Assembly: GCA_947036475.1 (NCBI GenBank)
Contig: CAMQRG010000103.1
Location: 1 to 7,162, forward strand
Direction of reading: 5' to 3'
Length of the DNA stretch: 7,162 bases
DNA from: an uncultured Clostridia bacterium
Lineage (GTDB): Bacteria > Bacillota > Clostridia > Lachnospirales > Anaerotignaceae
Shown here: positions 1 through 6,263 of the stretch, piece after piece
Position numbering within the stretch: the stretch's first letter is position 1
Layout of the letters: every line of letters begins with the position of its first letter
Translations under genes and position numbers: made by a program
Notes under the pieces: generated by a model
What the model was told of the DNA's origin: nothing
Databases searched by the model: none
The model's input: only the letters and a program-made list of their open reading frames with translations

Positions 1-1227
1 ATTGAGCAGCAGAAAGCAGAAATGCCGGACAAAATTGGTGCAGAACTTGAAATTGCAAAAGTTTTGGTACGGAATAAGGCGAAATATGCAGACAGGATAC
101 CGGCGGAAAAGCTGACAGATGACTGGCAGGCCATTCTTGCGGACGAAAGCATTGATATTGTGGTGGAAGTAATGGGCGGCATCGAACCTGCATTTACATA
201 TATCCGCGAAGCGTTGGCGAAGGGCAAGCATGTTGTAACGGCGAATAAGGACTTGATGGCAGTGCATGGGCATGTGCTGCTGGAGGAGGCAAAGGCGCAT
301 GGCTGCGACCTGCTGTTTGAAGCCGCAGTTGCTGGGGGTATTCCTATTATTCGCCCGCTGAAACAGTGCCTTGCCGGAAATCATATCACTGAGGTTATGG
401 GCATTATCAATGGCACAACGAATTTCATTCTGACGAAAATGACAGAGGAAGGTATGGAATTTTCCGATGCGCTGGCACTGGCAACAGAACTGGGCTATGC
501 CGAAGCTGACCCTACGGCGGATATAGAAGGACATGACGCGGGGCGCAAGCTGGCGATACTGGCATCTATCGCGTTCCATACGCCGGTGACATTCCAGGAC
601 GTCTATACCGAGGGTATTTCCCAAATTACATCGAAGGATATTCGTTACGCGCATGAACTGGGCTGCGAAATTAAGCTGCTGGGTATCGCGAAGCAGGCAG
701 AGGACGGCATCGAGGTACGTGTGCATCCGACAATGATTCCCCAGAATCACCCGCTTGCAAAAGTCAATGATTCGTTCAATGCTGTTTTTGTGCATGGTGA
801 TGCTGTGGACGATACAATGTTCTATGGACGCGGCGCAGGCTCCCTGCCGACAGGCAGCGCAGTCGTGGGTGATATTATGGACGCAGCGCGGAATATGTTG
901 TATCACTGCAATGGGCGGATTGGCTGCAGCTGCTACAAGAATATTCCCATAAAGGATATGAAAGAAACGAAAAGCAGTTATTATGTCCGAATGATGCTGG
1001 AGGACCGTGCGGGTACGCTGGCGGCTCTGGCGGGGCTGTTTGGCAGCAATAATGTCAGCATCTCCAAGCTGCTGCAAAAAGCCAAGCATGGCGATACGGC
1101 GGAAGTGGTTATTGTGACATATGATGTCGCAGAAAATAAATTTATGGATTCCATGACTGTGATTCGGAGCATGTCAATGGTGAAGGAAATTTCTTCTATC
1201 ATTCGCGTGTACCAGACAGAAGAATAA
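1..1227 (+). CDS. hom: Homoserine dehydrogenase with C-terminal ACT domain (5' end missing)
   Basis: NAD(P)-dependent reduction of aspartate semialdehyde to homoserine, the branch point to threonine and methionine, in the cytoplasm. The frame is open from base 1 and gives 408 visible residues. Family members are about 400-435 residues, so only some 25 N-terminal residues with the first Rossmann GxGxxG loop are missing; the ATG at 22 is internal. Visible signatures are VEVMGGIEPA and VVTANKDLMA (cofactor domain), GGIPIIRPL and the IINGTTNFIL motif. The catalytic block EADPTADIEGHDAGRK places the conserved Asp at visible codon 179 and the Lys at codon 183. After a GRGAGSLPTGSAVVGDI segment, an ACT domain runs from about codon 327 (YYVRMMLEDRAGTLAALAGL) to the end. 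ACT domains in this family usually mediate feedback inhibition by threonine. No thrB or thrC follows on this strand, and no convincing terminator hairpin lies directly after the stop. Confidence 0.97.
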   Translation: MEQQKAEMPDKIGAELEIAKVLVRNKAKYADRIPAEKLTDDWQAILADESIDIVVEVMGGIEPAFTYIREALAKGKHVVTANKDLMAVHGHVLLEEAKAHGCDLLFEAAVAGGIPIIRPLKQCLAGNHITEVMGIINGTTNFILTKMTEEGMEFSDALALATELGYAEADPTADIEGHDAGRKLAILASIAFHTPVTFQDVYTEGISQITSKDIRYAHELGCEIKLLGIAKQAEDGIEVRVHPTMIPQNHPLAKVNDSFNAVFVHGDAVDDTMFYGRGAGSLPTGSAVVGDIMDAARNMLYHCNGRIGCSCYKNIPIKDMKETKSSYYVRMMLEDRAGTLAALAGLFGSNNVSISKLLQKAKHGDTAEVVIVTYDVAENKFMDSMTVIRSMSMVKEISSIIRVYQTEE

Positions 1228-1288
1228 TGAAAAGAGAGGCTTTTTTGAACCGTCTGCGGAAAATGACAGATTTGCTTTGCATAAGGGA

Positions 1289-1317
1289 TTGTTTTTCTTT
1301 TCAGGATATGGTATACT
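1289..1317 (+). promoter_or_regulatory. Extended -10 sigma-A promoter of the putative small RNA
   Basis: The -35 box TTGTTT (1289-1294) and -10 box TATACT (1312-1317) are 17 bp apart. A TG dinucleotide at 1309-1310 gives the extended -10 pattern TGgTATACT. Transcription would start near 1323-1325. The nearest downstream + strand gene is over 2.6 kb away, so the promoter serves only the short terminated transcript that follows. Confidence 0.72.
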
Positions 1318-1322
1318 GCACT

Positions 1323-1436
1323 GTAATTTGAACGCGGTATTGATGCGCGCGCCCCTCTTTAACCATGCGGGGGCAGCGCGATACCAATACATTTTATGAA
1401 GCTATGATACATCCCCGTGTGCATAGCTTCTTTTTG
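1323..1436 (+). ncRNA. Putative stand-alone small RNA, about 115 nt, family unknown
   Basis: A strong promoter, a short GC-rich structured region and an intrinsic terminator are arranged as one independent unit. The first domain is a long hairpin (1336-1385). GGTAT (1336-1340) pairs with ATACC (1381-1385). After a 5-nt bulge, CGCGC (1346-1350) pairs with GCGCG (1376-1380). GCCCC (1351-1355) then pairs with GGGGC (1370-1374), leaving a 14-nt loop (1356-1369). The second domain is the terminator hairpin, whose loop is C-rich (TCCCCG, 1412-1417). I see no match to SRP RNA, 6S RNA, tmRNA, RNase P or a riboswitch I know, and no + strand gene follows that it could control in cis. A chance 18-codon frame starts at 1343 but has no ribosome binding site. 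A trans-acting regulatory RNA is the likeliest reading; a decayed leader is the alternative. Confidence 0.55.
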
Positions 1437-1440
1437 TTTT
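1398..1440 (+). terminator. Rho-independent terminator of the small RNA
   Basis: GAAGCTATG (1398-1406) pairs perfectly with CATAGCTTC (1422-1430). An inner ACA/TGT pairing (1409-1411 with 1418-1420) closes a 6-nt loop. The T-tract TTTTTGTTTT (1431-1440) follows immediately. In the opposite direction the hairpin is followed by ATAAAATG rather than a U-tract, so it probably does not work well for the convergent gene ending at 1473. Confidence 0.88.
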
Positions 1441-1472
1441 CGTTTTTGGCGGATTATCATTGGAAAAAGGTT

Positions 1473-2045
1473 TTAAAAAGAAGCCCTGATGAAAAAGCGT
1501 CCAATCTGAAACAGTATCAGAAGTAGCAGACTGAGAATGGCAATTAAAGCGCCGTTTCCCCTTGTATATTGCAGATTTTCCGCTTTCATTGCCCTGTGTG
1601 CGCCGATTAAGAAATCCAGACTTTCAAAGAGATATAACAGCGGCAAAACGAAAAACAAAATCAGCAGGAACGGGCGCATGCTGTCAGACAGCCTGCCGAA
1701 CCATACCAAAATGCAAAGAATGAATAGCAGATACCAGTCGAAATAAAAAAGTATCCCCCAGATACACATTTTTCTGCGGTTTTCGGGGGAAACCCTGTAA
1801 TATTTTTCGGGCAGGTCTTTTGGCTGTGTGCGCCCCCAGTGAAAGGTTTCGCCACCAATCAAGAACTTTTGGAGGCGGATACTTTTGACGGGCAGATAAA
1901 ATTTTTTAGTCAGACGAAATGGAAACCACACCGAAAAGAACCGGCCGCATACAAAGCCCAGAAAAGGTACGCCGATACTGGCGCAGAATGCCATCAAAAT
2001 TTTTACTGTTACATTCATATCTGCGCCTAAACTCAAGAGATACAT
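1473..2045 (-). CDS. Unrecognised four-helix membrane protein
   Basis: I do not recognise this family. From the ATG at 2045 it is 190 residues long, with four likely membrane segments at about 14-36, 95-116, 125-147 and 165-186. A basic, Tyr/Lys/Arg-rich loop of roughly 58 residues separates the first two, and the end is basic (GRFFIRASF). A GTG at 2060 would add five residues (MRKRK). However, that GTG lies inside the sequence AAAGGTGAG (2056-2064), which fits better as the ribosome binding site for the ATG at 2045, about 10 nt away. An ATG at residue 10 is a further option. The gene follows the VanZ gene by about 112 bp on the same strand and converges on the small RNA terminator. Its hydrophobic composition and intact frame support a real gene. 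An envelope role is only suggested by its neighbours. Confidence 0.75.
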   Translation of the reverse strand: MYLLSLGADMNVTVKILMAFCASIGVPFLGFVCGRFFSVWFPFRLTKKFYLPVKSIRLQKFLIGGETFHWGRTQPKDLPEKYYRVSPENRRKMCIWGILFYFDWYLLFILCILVWFGRLSDSMRPFLLILFFVLPLLYLFESLDFLIGAHRAMKAENLQYTRGNGALIAILSLLLLILFQIGRFFIRASF

Positions 2046-2157
2046 TTTCCGTTTTCTCACCTTTCATTTGCTGTGCCACTCGTTATAATTCTATCCGTTT
2101 CTTTCCATAATAAGCCGTTTTTTCGCTGAGGTAAAGCATTTTTCGACTTTTACGCGG

Positions 2158-2658
2158 TTAAAGATTTGCCAGAAGAAGCAGGGCAAGAAAGGCGCCCGCA
2201 AGGACGGTGCATACCAGCGCGGAAATAGTTATTATTTTATGCACTTTTTCTCCGAAAAGCCTGAAAATCAGGGAAAAAATCAGGATTCCTGCCGCCGCGC
2301 CCAGCGTATTGCCAAGCAGGTCTGTGCTGTCCGCAACGCCGATACGGAATAGGAACTGAAGCGCTTCATAAGCAAGGCTGATGAGGAAAGCCGGAAGGAG
2401 CTTCAGCAGAAACGAACGCTCTGGCAGTAGCATGGCAAGATATACTCCCATCGGCAGAAATATCAGAATATTGTTCACAACCTCATCCCAGTTTACGGAA
2501 CCGTTCGCACCGGACCCCGCAAGAGGAACGACGTTCAGCTTTGCCGCAGGCATTTGCAGTGCCGAAAGGGAAACCTGCATCTTAAATAGTATAATCCATG
2601 TGAGCAGGGCAATGTAAACGGCAAAAAGGGATAGGGTAAAACTACGTTGGGTTTTCAT
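2158..2658 (-). CDS. VanZ-family membrane protein
   Basis: The protein has 166 residues. It opens with an N-terminal hydrophobic helix (about 9-25), followed by an extracytoplasmic stretch and the VanZ core. The core motifs are VNNILIFLPMGVYL (about 61-74), then SLAYEALQFLF (Glu98, Gln101), then the GVADSTDLLGNTLGAAAG segment with Asp110, Asp113 and Asn117, and finally two further hydrophobic segments up to the C-terminus. The founding member, VanZ of enterococcal Tn1546, gives low-level teicoplanin resistance by an unclear mechanism. Most chromosomal relatives are of unknown function, so no symbol is given. The ATG start is supported by an AAAGGAGC ribosome binding site at 2666-2673. The gene lies 106 bp downstream of crcB on the same strand with no terminator between them, so co-transcription is plausible. 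Confidence 0.9.
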   Translation of the reverse strand: MKTQRSFTLSLFAVYIALLTWIILFKMQVSLSALQMPAAKLNVVPLAGSGANGSVNWDEVVNNILIFLPMGVYLAMLLPERSFLLKLLPAFLISLAYEALQFLFRIGVADSTDLLGNTLGAAAGILIFSLIFRLFGEKVHKIITISALVCTVLAGAFLALLLLANL

Positions 2659-2764
2659 AAAAACAGCTCCTTTCTTTTTTTCAGCTTACCAGTGTATTTT
2701 TAAGAAAAAAGAAGGACGTGTATTAAGATTTTTTTTATTTGTTGATTGTCTTTGAAAAATCAGG

Positions 2765-3142
2765 TTACGCGCAGTATTGTTTTGCAATGGCTTCTCCGGC
2801 GAATACTGCGGCTGTTCCAACGGCCATGCTCAGCAAGACATAGGCGATTGCGGTTTTGGCGTTTCCGCTTTTCAGGAGATTTTCCGTTTCCAGTGCAAAA
2901 GAGGAAAATGTCGTAAAGCCGCCGCAGATTCCGACTTTGCAGAACAAAACCAGTCTGGGACTGGGCGGACTGTTTTTGAGTGCGAGTGCGGCAATTACGC
3001 CAATGGCAAAAGAGCCGATAACATTGATAAAAAAAGTTTTTATTGGAAACGGACAGCCTTCACTGACCGGAATCAGCCCGATCAGGTAGCGGCAGACTGC
3101 GCCGATAAATCCGCCGATGCCAACGACAATACATTCTGTCAT
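2765..3142 (-). CDS. crcB: CrcB/Fluc-type fluoride ion channel
   Basis: A small (125-residue) four-helix inner-membrane protein that exports fluoride as a dual-topology dimer. Family hallmarks are the N-terminal GIGGFIGAVCRYLIG (8-22), FFINVIGSFAIG with the conserved pore Asn40, and GGFTTFSSFALE with Phe79 and Phe82 of the Phe-box and Thr78 near the central sodium site. Length is normal. The start is fixed by a strong AAGGAGG site just upstream of the ATG. Only one copy is present here. Some Firmicutes carry tandem crcB pairs, so this one should be a homodimer unless a partner lies elsewhere. No fluoride riboswitch can be recognised in the 44 bp between it and the upstream tmrB-like gene, so it is probably expressed from the tmrB transcript. 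Confidence 0.95.
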   Translation of the reverse strand: MTECIVVGIGGFIGAVCRYLIGLIPVSEGCPFPIKTFFINVIGSFAIGVIAALALKNSPPSPRLVLFCKVGICGGFTTFSSFALETENLLKSGNAKTAIAYVLLSMAVGTAAVFAGEAIAKQYCA

Positions 3143-3186
3143 ACTGTGCCTCCTTATGGTTTTTATTGCATTGTACCGGCAGAACG

Positions 3187-3771
3187 CTACCGGATATGTT
3201 TCAGCTTCGTGATGTTTCTGCCGATAAATTTTTGCAGGCCATTCTGCGTATCTTTTGGCAGGGCTATCCCTGCGGCTTCGGCAGCTTTCTCGGCAGTCTG
3301 ACTGATGGTCAGCGTGTCAGTGTGGATTTTATATTCTGTGATGTCCTCCTGAAAAGCGCGGATACATCTGTCAATCTGGCAGGCCGCCCACGAGTTCTGC
3401 CCTTCCAGCCTTGAAGCAAGCCGTTTCAGAAGAGTTTCCTTTTCTGCATACAGAATCACATGTGCCACATCATATTTTTCGGAAAGTCTGCCAATGATTT
3501 CGTCATAATATTTTCTGCTTGTAATGGTCATTGGGACGATTATATTGCCGGAATAATTTTTTGCGATATAATCCAGCATTTCAAAATTGAAGGTGCGCCA
3601 CATGGGGTAATCCTGAAAATTTTCGGTACGGACAGATTCAGGGACATTTCTGCGGATAACATATCCGATATTTTCCGGATCGTAGACAAAGGAATCCGGC
3701 AGTCTGTGGTGCAGTTCATATGCGGTTTGTGTTTTTCCGGAGCCGAATGCGCCGTTAATCCAAAGTATCAT
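3187..3771 (-). CDS. tmrB: TmrB-like P-loop ATP-binding protein (tunicamycin resistance family)
   Basis: The 194 residues closely resemble Bacillus subtilis TmrB as I remember it, in length and along the whole chain. The similar stretches are the N-terminal MILWINGAFGSGKTQTAYEL, with the Walker A motif GAFGSGKT at 7-14, then VYDPENIGYV, IIVPMTI, EIIGRLSEKY, KETLLKRLASR, NSWAACQIDRC and the C-terminal FIGRNITKLKHIR. TmrB is an ATP-binding, membrane-associated protein. When overproduced it gives resistance to tunicamycin, an inhibitor of UDP-HexNAc:polyprenol-phosphate transferases such as those that start teichoic-acid and peptidoglycan synthesis. The amphipathic, basic C-terminal helix fits peripheral membrane attachment. 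The ATG is preceded by AGGTGAT at close spacing (about 4 nt). The gene is divergent from the Dlt-like operon and heads the leftward cluster, 44 bp before crcB. The native role of such chromosomal homologues is not established. Confidence 0.88.
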   Translation of the reverse strand: MILWINGAFGSGKTQTAYELHHRLPDSFVYDPENIGYVIRRNVPESVRTENFQDYPMWRTFNFEMLDYIAKNYSGNIIVPMTITSRKYYDEIIGRLSEKYDVAHVILYAEKETLLKRLASRLEGQNSWAACQIDRCIRAFQEDITEYKIHTDTLTISQTAEKAAEAAGIALPKDTQNGLQKFIGRNITKLKHIR

Positions 3772-3812
3772 AGTATCACCTGAAAAATGTGTCTGCGGTT
3801 AAAACTCTGCTT

Positions 3813-3842
3813 ATTTTAGCATGGTATGCTGCATTGCGGCAA
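3813..3842 (-). promoter_or_regulatory. Probable promoter of the leftward tmrB-crcB-vanZ cluster
   Basis: Read on the minus strand, the -35 box is TTGCCG (3837-3842) and the -10 box is TAAAAT (3813-3818). They are 18 bp apart, with TG one base before the -10 (TGcTAAAAT). The -10 lies about 42 bp upstream of the tmrB ATG. A small palindrome, AGCAT-ggt-ATGCT (3818-3830), overlaps the end of the -10 and the spacer and could be an operator. Confidence 0.5.
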
Positions 3843-3885
3843 GGCTTTGGAGCGAAAAGCGCGCAGATTCTTTCTTTTCTGCGGC

Positions 3886-3914
3886 TTGACGGGAACATGC
3901 GGAGATGCTATACT
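3886..3914 (+). promoter_or_regulatory. Strong sigma-A promoter of the Dlt-like operon
   Basis: The -35 box TTGACG (3886-3891) and the -10 box TATACT (3909-3914) are exactly 17 bp apart. A TG at 3906-3907 gives the extended pattern TGcTATACT. Transcription would start near 3921, giving a 5' leader of about 47 nt before the ATG at 3968. An inverted repeat, CGCAGA (3862-3867) with TCTGCG (3878-3883), lies just upstream of the -35 box. Confidence 0.8.
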
Positions 3915-3967
3915 CAAAAAAATGCGGATACTACGCAATATTTTCCAAAGGAACAGAGGGAAAAACA

Positions 3968-5485
3968 ATGATACGGAATATTTTGGAATATCTGGAACAG
4001 ACAGCCGTGCGTCTGCCGGAAAAAACTGCTTTTTCCACAGGAGAAGACAGGATTTCTTTTGCGGAGCTGGAAACGGCGGCAAAAAAAATAGGGTCTTATT
4101 TACTGCGGTTCGGCGGGCGAAATCAGCCCGTTGTGGTGCTGACGGAAAAAACACCGATTTCGGTAGCGGCGTTTCTGGGATGCGTATACAGCGGGAATTT
4201 TTATACTCCCATCGACGCGGCAATGCCAAAAGAACGCGCGCTTTCCATACTGCGGACGCTTTCGCCGCAGGCTGTGCTGACAGATGAAAAGAGCCGTAAG
4301 CGCGCGGAGGCGTTGGGCTATGAAGGGAAAATGACTGCGTTGGAGGATATTCTGACAGGCGGGATTGACGAGGACGCGCTGGCGGAAATCCGCCGCTGTT
4401 CTATTGATACAGACCCGCTTTATGCCCTGTTTACTTCCGGTTCCACAGGCGTGCCGAAAGGCGTTGTCGTCAGTCACCAGTCTGTCATTAACCTGACGGA
4501 ATGGTATACGGAGGCTTTTGATATTACGGAAAAGGAAATCATCGGTAATCAGGCTCCGTTTTACTTCGATTCTTCTGTAAAGGACATTTATGCGGTATTG
4601 AAAACGGGCGCACAGATGGAGATAATCCCTAAAATGCTGTTTTCTTTCCCTGTGAAGCTGCTGGAATATCTGGAAGAAAAGCAAATCAATTATATCGACT
4701 GGGTGCCTTCCGCACTCTGCATTGTGGCGGATACGGGTGCGCTGGAGGGCAGAAAACCGCAGTATCTGAAAAAAATCATGTTCTGCGGTGAGGCAATGCC
4801 GACAAAGCAGTACCTGGTCTGGCGGGAGAAATACCCTGACGCATTGTTTGCCAACATCTATGGCCCGACAGAAACGACGGTGGACTGTACGTATTATATT
4901 ATAGACAGGGAAATCGCGCCGGACGAATCAATTCCCATTGGCTATGGCTGTCGGAATACAGACGTTTTTATATTGAATGGCGACAGACTGGCGGCGGAAG
5001 GGGAAAGCGGGGAGCTTTGTGTGCGGGGACGCTGCCTTGCGCTGGGCTATTACAATAACCCTGAAAAAACGGCAGAAGCATTTATTCAGAATCCGCTGAA
5101 TCCCCATTATCCGGAAAAGATTTATAAAACGGGGGATATCGCAAAATATAATGAGCGGGGGGAAATCGTGTTTCTGGCCCGGAAGGATTCCCAAATCAAG
5201 CATATGGGACACCGTATTGAGTTGGGCGAAATTGAAACGGCAGTCCATTCTATTGATTTTATACAAAATGGCGTGTGTCTGTATGATGAAAAAACGCAGA
5301 GGATTGTGCTGTTTTACTGCGGAGATGGTACACAGGCGGATATCCTAAAACGTCTGCGGGACAAAGTGCCGAAGTATATGTTTCCGAATGTGATACGGCA
5401 AATGGAAAAATTACCCATGACTTTGAATGGAAAGATAGACAGACTGGCGTTGAAGGAGTATTATGATAGAGATAACGGAAAATAA
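3968..5485 (+). CDS. dltA: DltA-like aminoacyl-carrier-protein ligase (adenylation enzyme)
   Basis: ANL-superfamily enzyme of 505 residues, the length of DltA (about 504). It would activate an amino acid, D-alanine in the canonical pathway, as aminoacyl-AMP and load it onto the phosphopantetheine of the carrier protein encoded downstream. Motifs in order: the P-loop TSGSTGVPKG (156-165), FYFDSSVKDIY, MFCGEAMP, the core NIYGPTETTVDCT (from 296), KTGDIA with Asp390, the ARKDSQIKHMGHRIE hinge with Arg405, and the C-terminal LNGKIDR with the catalytic Lys489. The FCGE cysteine (Cys273) matches the cysteine that lines the D-alanine pocket in DltA. The ATG at 3968 is chosen because GAGGG lies just upstream and the transcript starts near 3921. 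The in-frame ATG at 3905 falls inside the promoter. The gene is first in the operon, and its 3' end overlaps the GNAT gene by 23 bp. Another small amino acid cannot be excluded as substrate. Confidence 0.88.
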   Translation: MIRNILEYLEQTAVRLPEKTAFSTGEDRISFAELETAAKKIGSYLLRFGGRNQPVVVLTEKTPISVAAFLGCVYSGNFYTPIDAAMPKERALSILRTLSPQAVLTDEKSRKRAEALGYEGKMTALEDILTGGIDEDALAEIRRCSIDTDPLYALFTSGSTGVPKGVVVSHQSVINLTEWYTEAFDITEKEIIGNQAPFYFDSSVKDIYAVLKTGAQMEIIPKMLFSFPVKLLEYLEEKQINYIDWVPSALCIVADTGALEGRKPQYLKKIMFCGEAMPTKQYLVWREKYPDALFANIYGPTETTVDCTYYIIDREIAPDESIPIGYGCRNTDVFILNGDRLAAEGESGELCVRGRCLALGYYNNPEKTAEAFIQNPLNPHYPEKIYKTGDIAKYNERGEIVFLARKDSQIKHMGHRIELGEIETAVHSIDFIQNGVCLYDEKTQRIVLFYCGDGTQADILKRLRDKVPKYMFPNVIRQMEKLPMTLNGKIDRLALKEYYDRDNGK

Positions 5486-6260
5486 AACAGACAGAAAGGC
5501 TCTGGCGGAGGAAATTGCCGGATATATTTCTGAAAAGAGGCGGACAAATTGCTTTTTACAGCCGGAGGACTGGGAAGGCATTTTGAAGCAGGGGAAGGTT
5601 TTCCGTATGGAATTTTCCGGAGGAGTGTATCTGCTTGCGGAAAAGGAACGGCAGTTTGATTTGCTCTATTTTCTGGAACGAAACACAAAGCCTGTATCTC
5701 TGCCGGATATGCAAAAGCCTGTCATTCTGGAGCAGGTTTCGGCGGAACGGACTGGGGTATCGCCTGCTCTTGAGGAATGGGAGGCTGTCGGTTTCCGGCG
5801 GTATTTACGGCGGAAACGACTGTTTTTAGCGGCGAAAAACGCAGGGCAGGAAAGCAGGGAAATCACTTTCTGCGGGGAAAACGAACAGGAGCGGATACAG
5901 ATGCTTCTGGCGGAGAGCTTCGAGCCATATACCTCGGAATTGCCAGATGCGGAAACGCTTGCGGCAGACCTGTGGGAGAAACGTGTGATTGCTGTAAGGA
6001 AAGACGGGAAACTGTTGGGCTTTCTGCGTTTCGGGCGTGAGAAAAAGATTTCTGTACTGCGGCAGATTGCCGTACTGCCCGCTGCAAGAGGCAGGGGCAT
6101 TGGCGATGGGCTGTTGCGGGACTGGCTGGCTCTGGAGCGGGAAAACATAGCAAAATTCCAGCTCTGGGTGCGGGAAGATAATCCGCCCGCTCTGAGGATG
6201 TATGAAAAGCTGGGGTTTCGGCAGGACGGCAGGATTGCCCCGGTAATGATAAAAGAATGA
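5463..6260 (+). CDS. GNAT-family N-acetyltransferase, possibly a tandem-GNAT protein
   Basis: 265 residues. The C-terminal half (about 130-265) is a clear GNAT domain. It has a beta-strand LLGFLRFG, the acetyl-CoA pyrophosphate-binding motif A (LRQIAVLPAARGRGIGDGL, with Arg209-Gly-Arg-Gly-Ile-Gly214), and motif B, NPPALRMYEKLGF, with Tyr247 as a candidate general acid. The N-terminal half lacks the binding loop but ends in EEWEAVGFRRYLRRKRLFLA (about 104-123). That resembles the tail of a GNAT fold and suggests a degenerate first domain. The ATG is preceded by AAGGAG (5453-5458) and overlaps the adenylation gene, implying translational coupling. GNATs are not part of the textbook dltABCD set. 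From context it may acylate the amino group of the carried amino acid, a teichoic-acid or sugar substrate, or a pathway protein; the sequence does not tell which. Confidence 0.85.
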   Translation: MIEITENKTDRKALAEEIAGYISEKRRTNCFLQPEDWEGILKQGKVFRMEFSGGVYLLAEKERQFDLLYFLERNTKPVSLPDMQKPVILEQVSAERTGVSPALEEWEAVGFRRYLRRKRLFLAAKNAGQESREITFCGENEQERIQMLLAESFEPYTSELPDAETLAADLWEKRVIAVRKDGKLLGFLRFGREKKISVLRQIAVLPAARGRGIGDGLLRDWLALERENIAKFQLWVREDNPPALRMYEKLGFRQDGRIAPVMIKE

Positions 6261-6263
6261 AAA

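Noticed and set aside
1228..1256. Terminator for the homoserine dehydrogenase gene at the AAAAG...CTTTTTT sequence
   Set aside because: The possible stem is only five A/T-rich pairs; too weak to call.
1343..1399. An 18-codon reading frame in the small RNA ending at the terminator, resembling an attenuator leader peptide
   Set aside because: No ribosome binding site, no run of regulatory codons and no downstream gene on that strand to attenuate.
2067..2100. Promoter before the unknown membrane protein (TATAAC-like box, minus strand)
   Set aside because: The matching -35 (TTATGG at 17 bp) is poor, so a separate promoter is not supported.
3143..3186. Fluoride riboswitch or separate promoter before crcB
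   Set aside because: Only 44 bp are available, with no fluoride aptamer pattern; a TACAAT-like box exists at 3170-3175 (minus strand) but has no -35 partner at proper spacing.
3905..3967. In-frame N-terminal extension of the adenylation enzyme from the ATG at 3905
   Set aside because: The ATG overlaps the -10 box, would lie upstream of the transcription start and has no ribosome binding site; the ATG at 3968 has one and gives the family's usual N-terminus.
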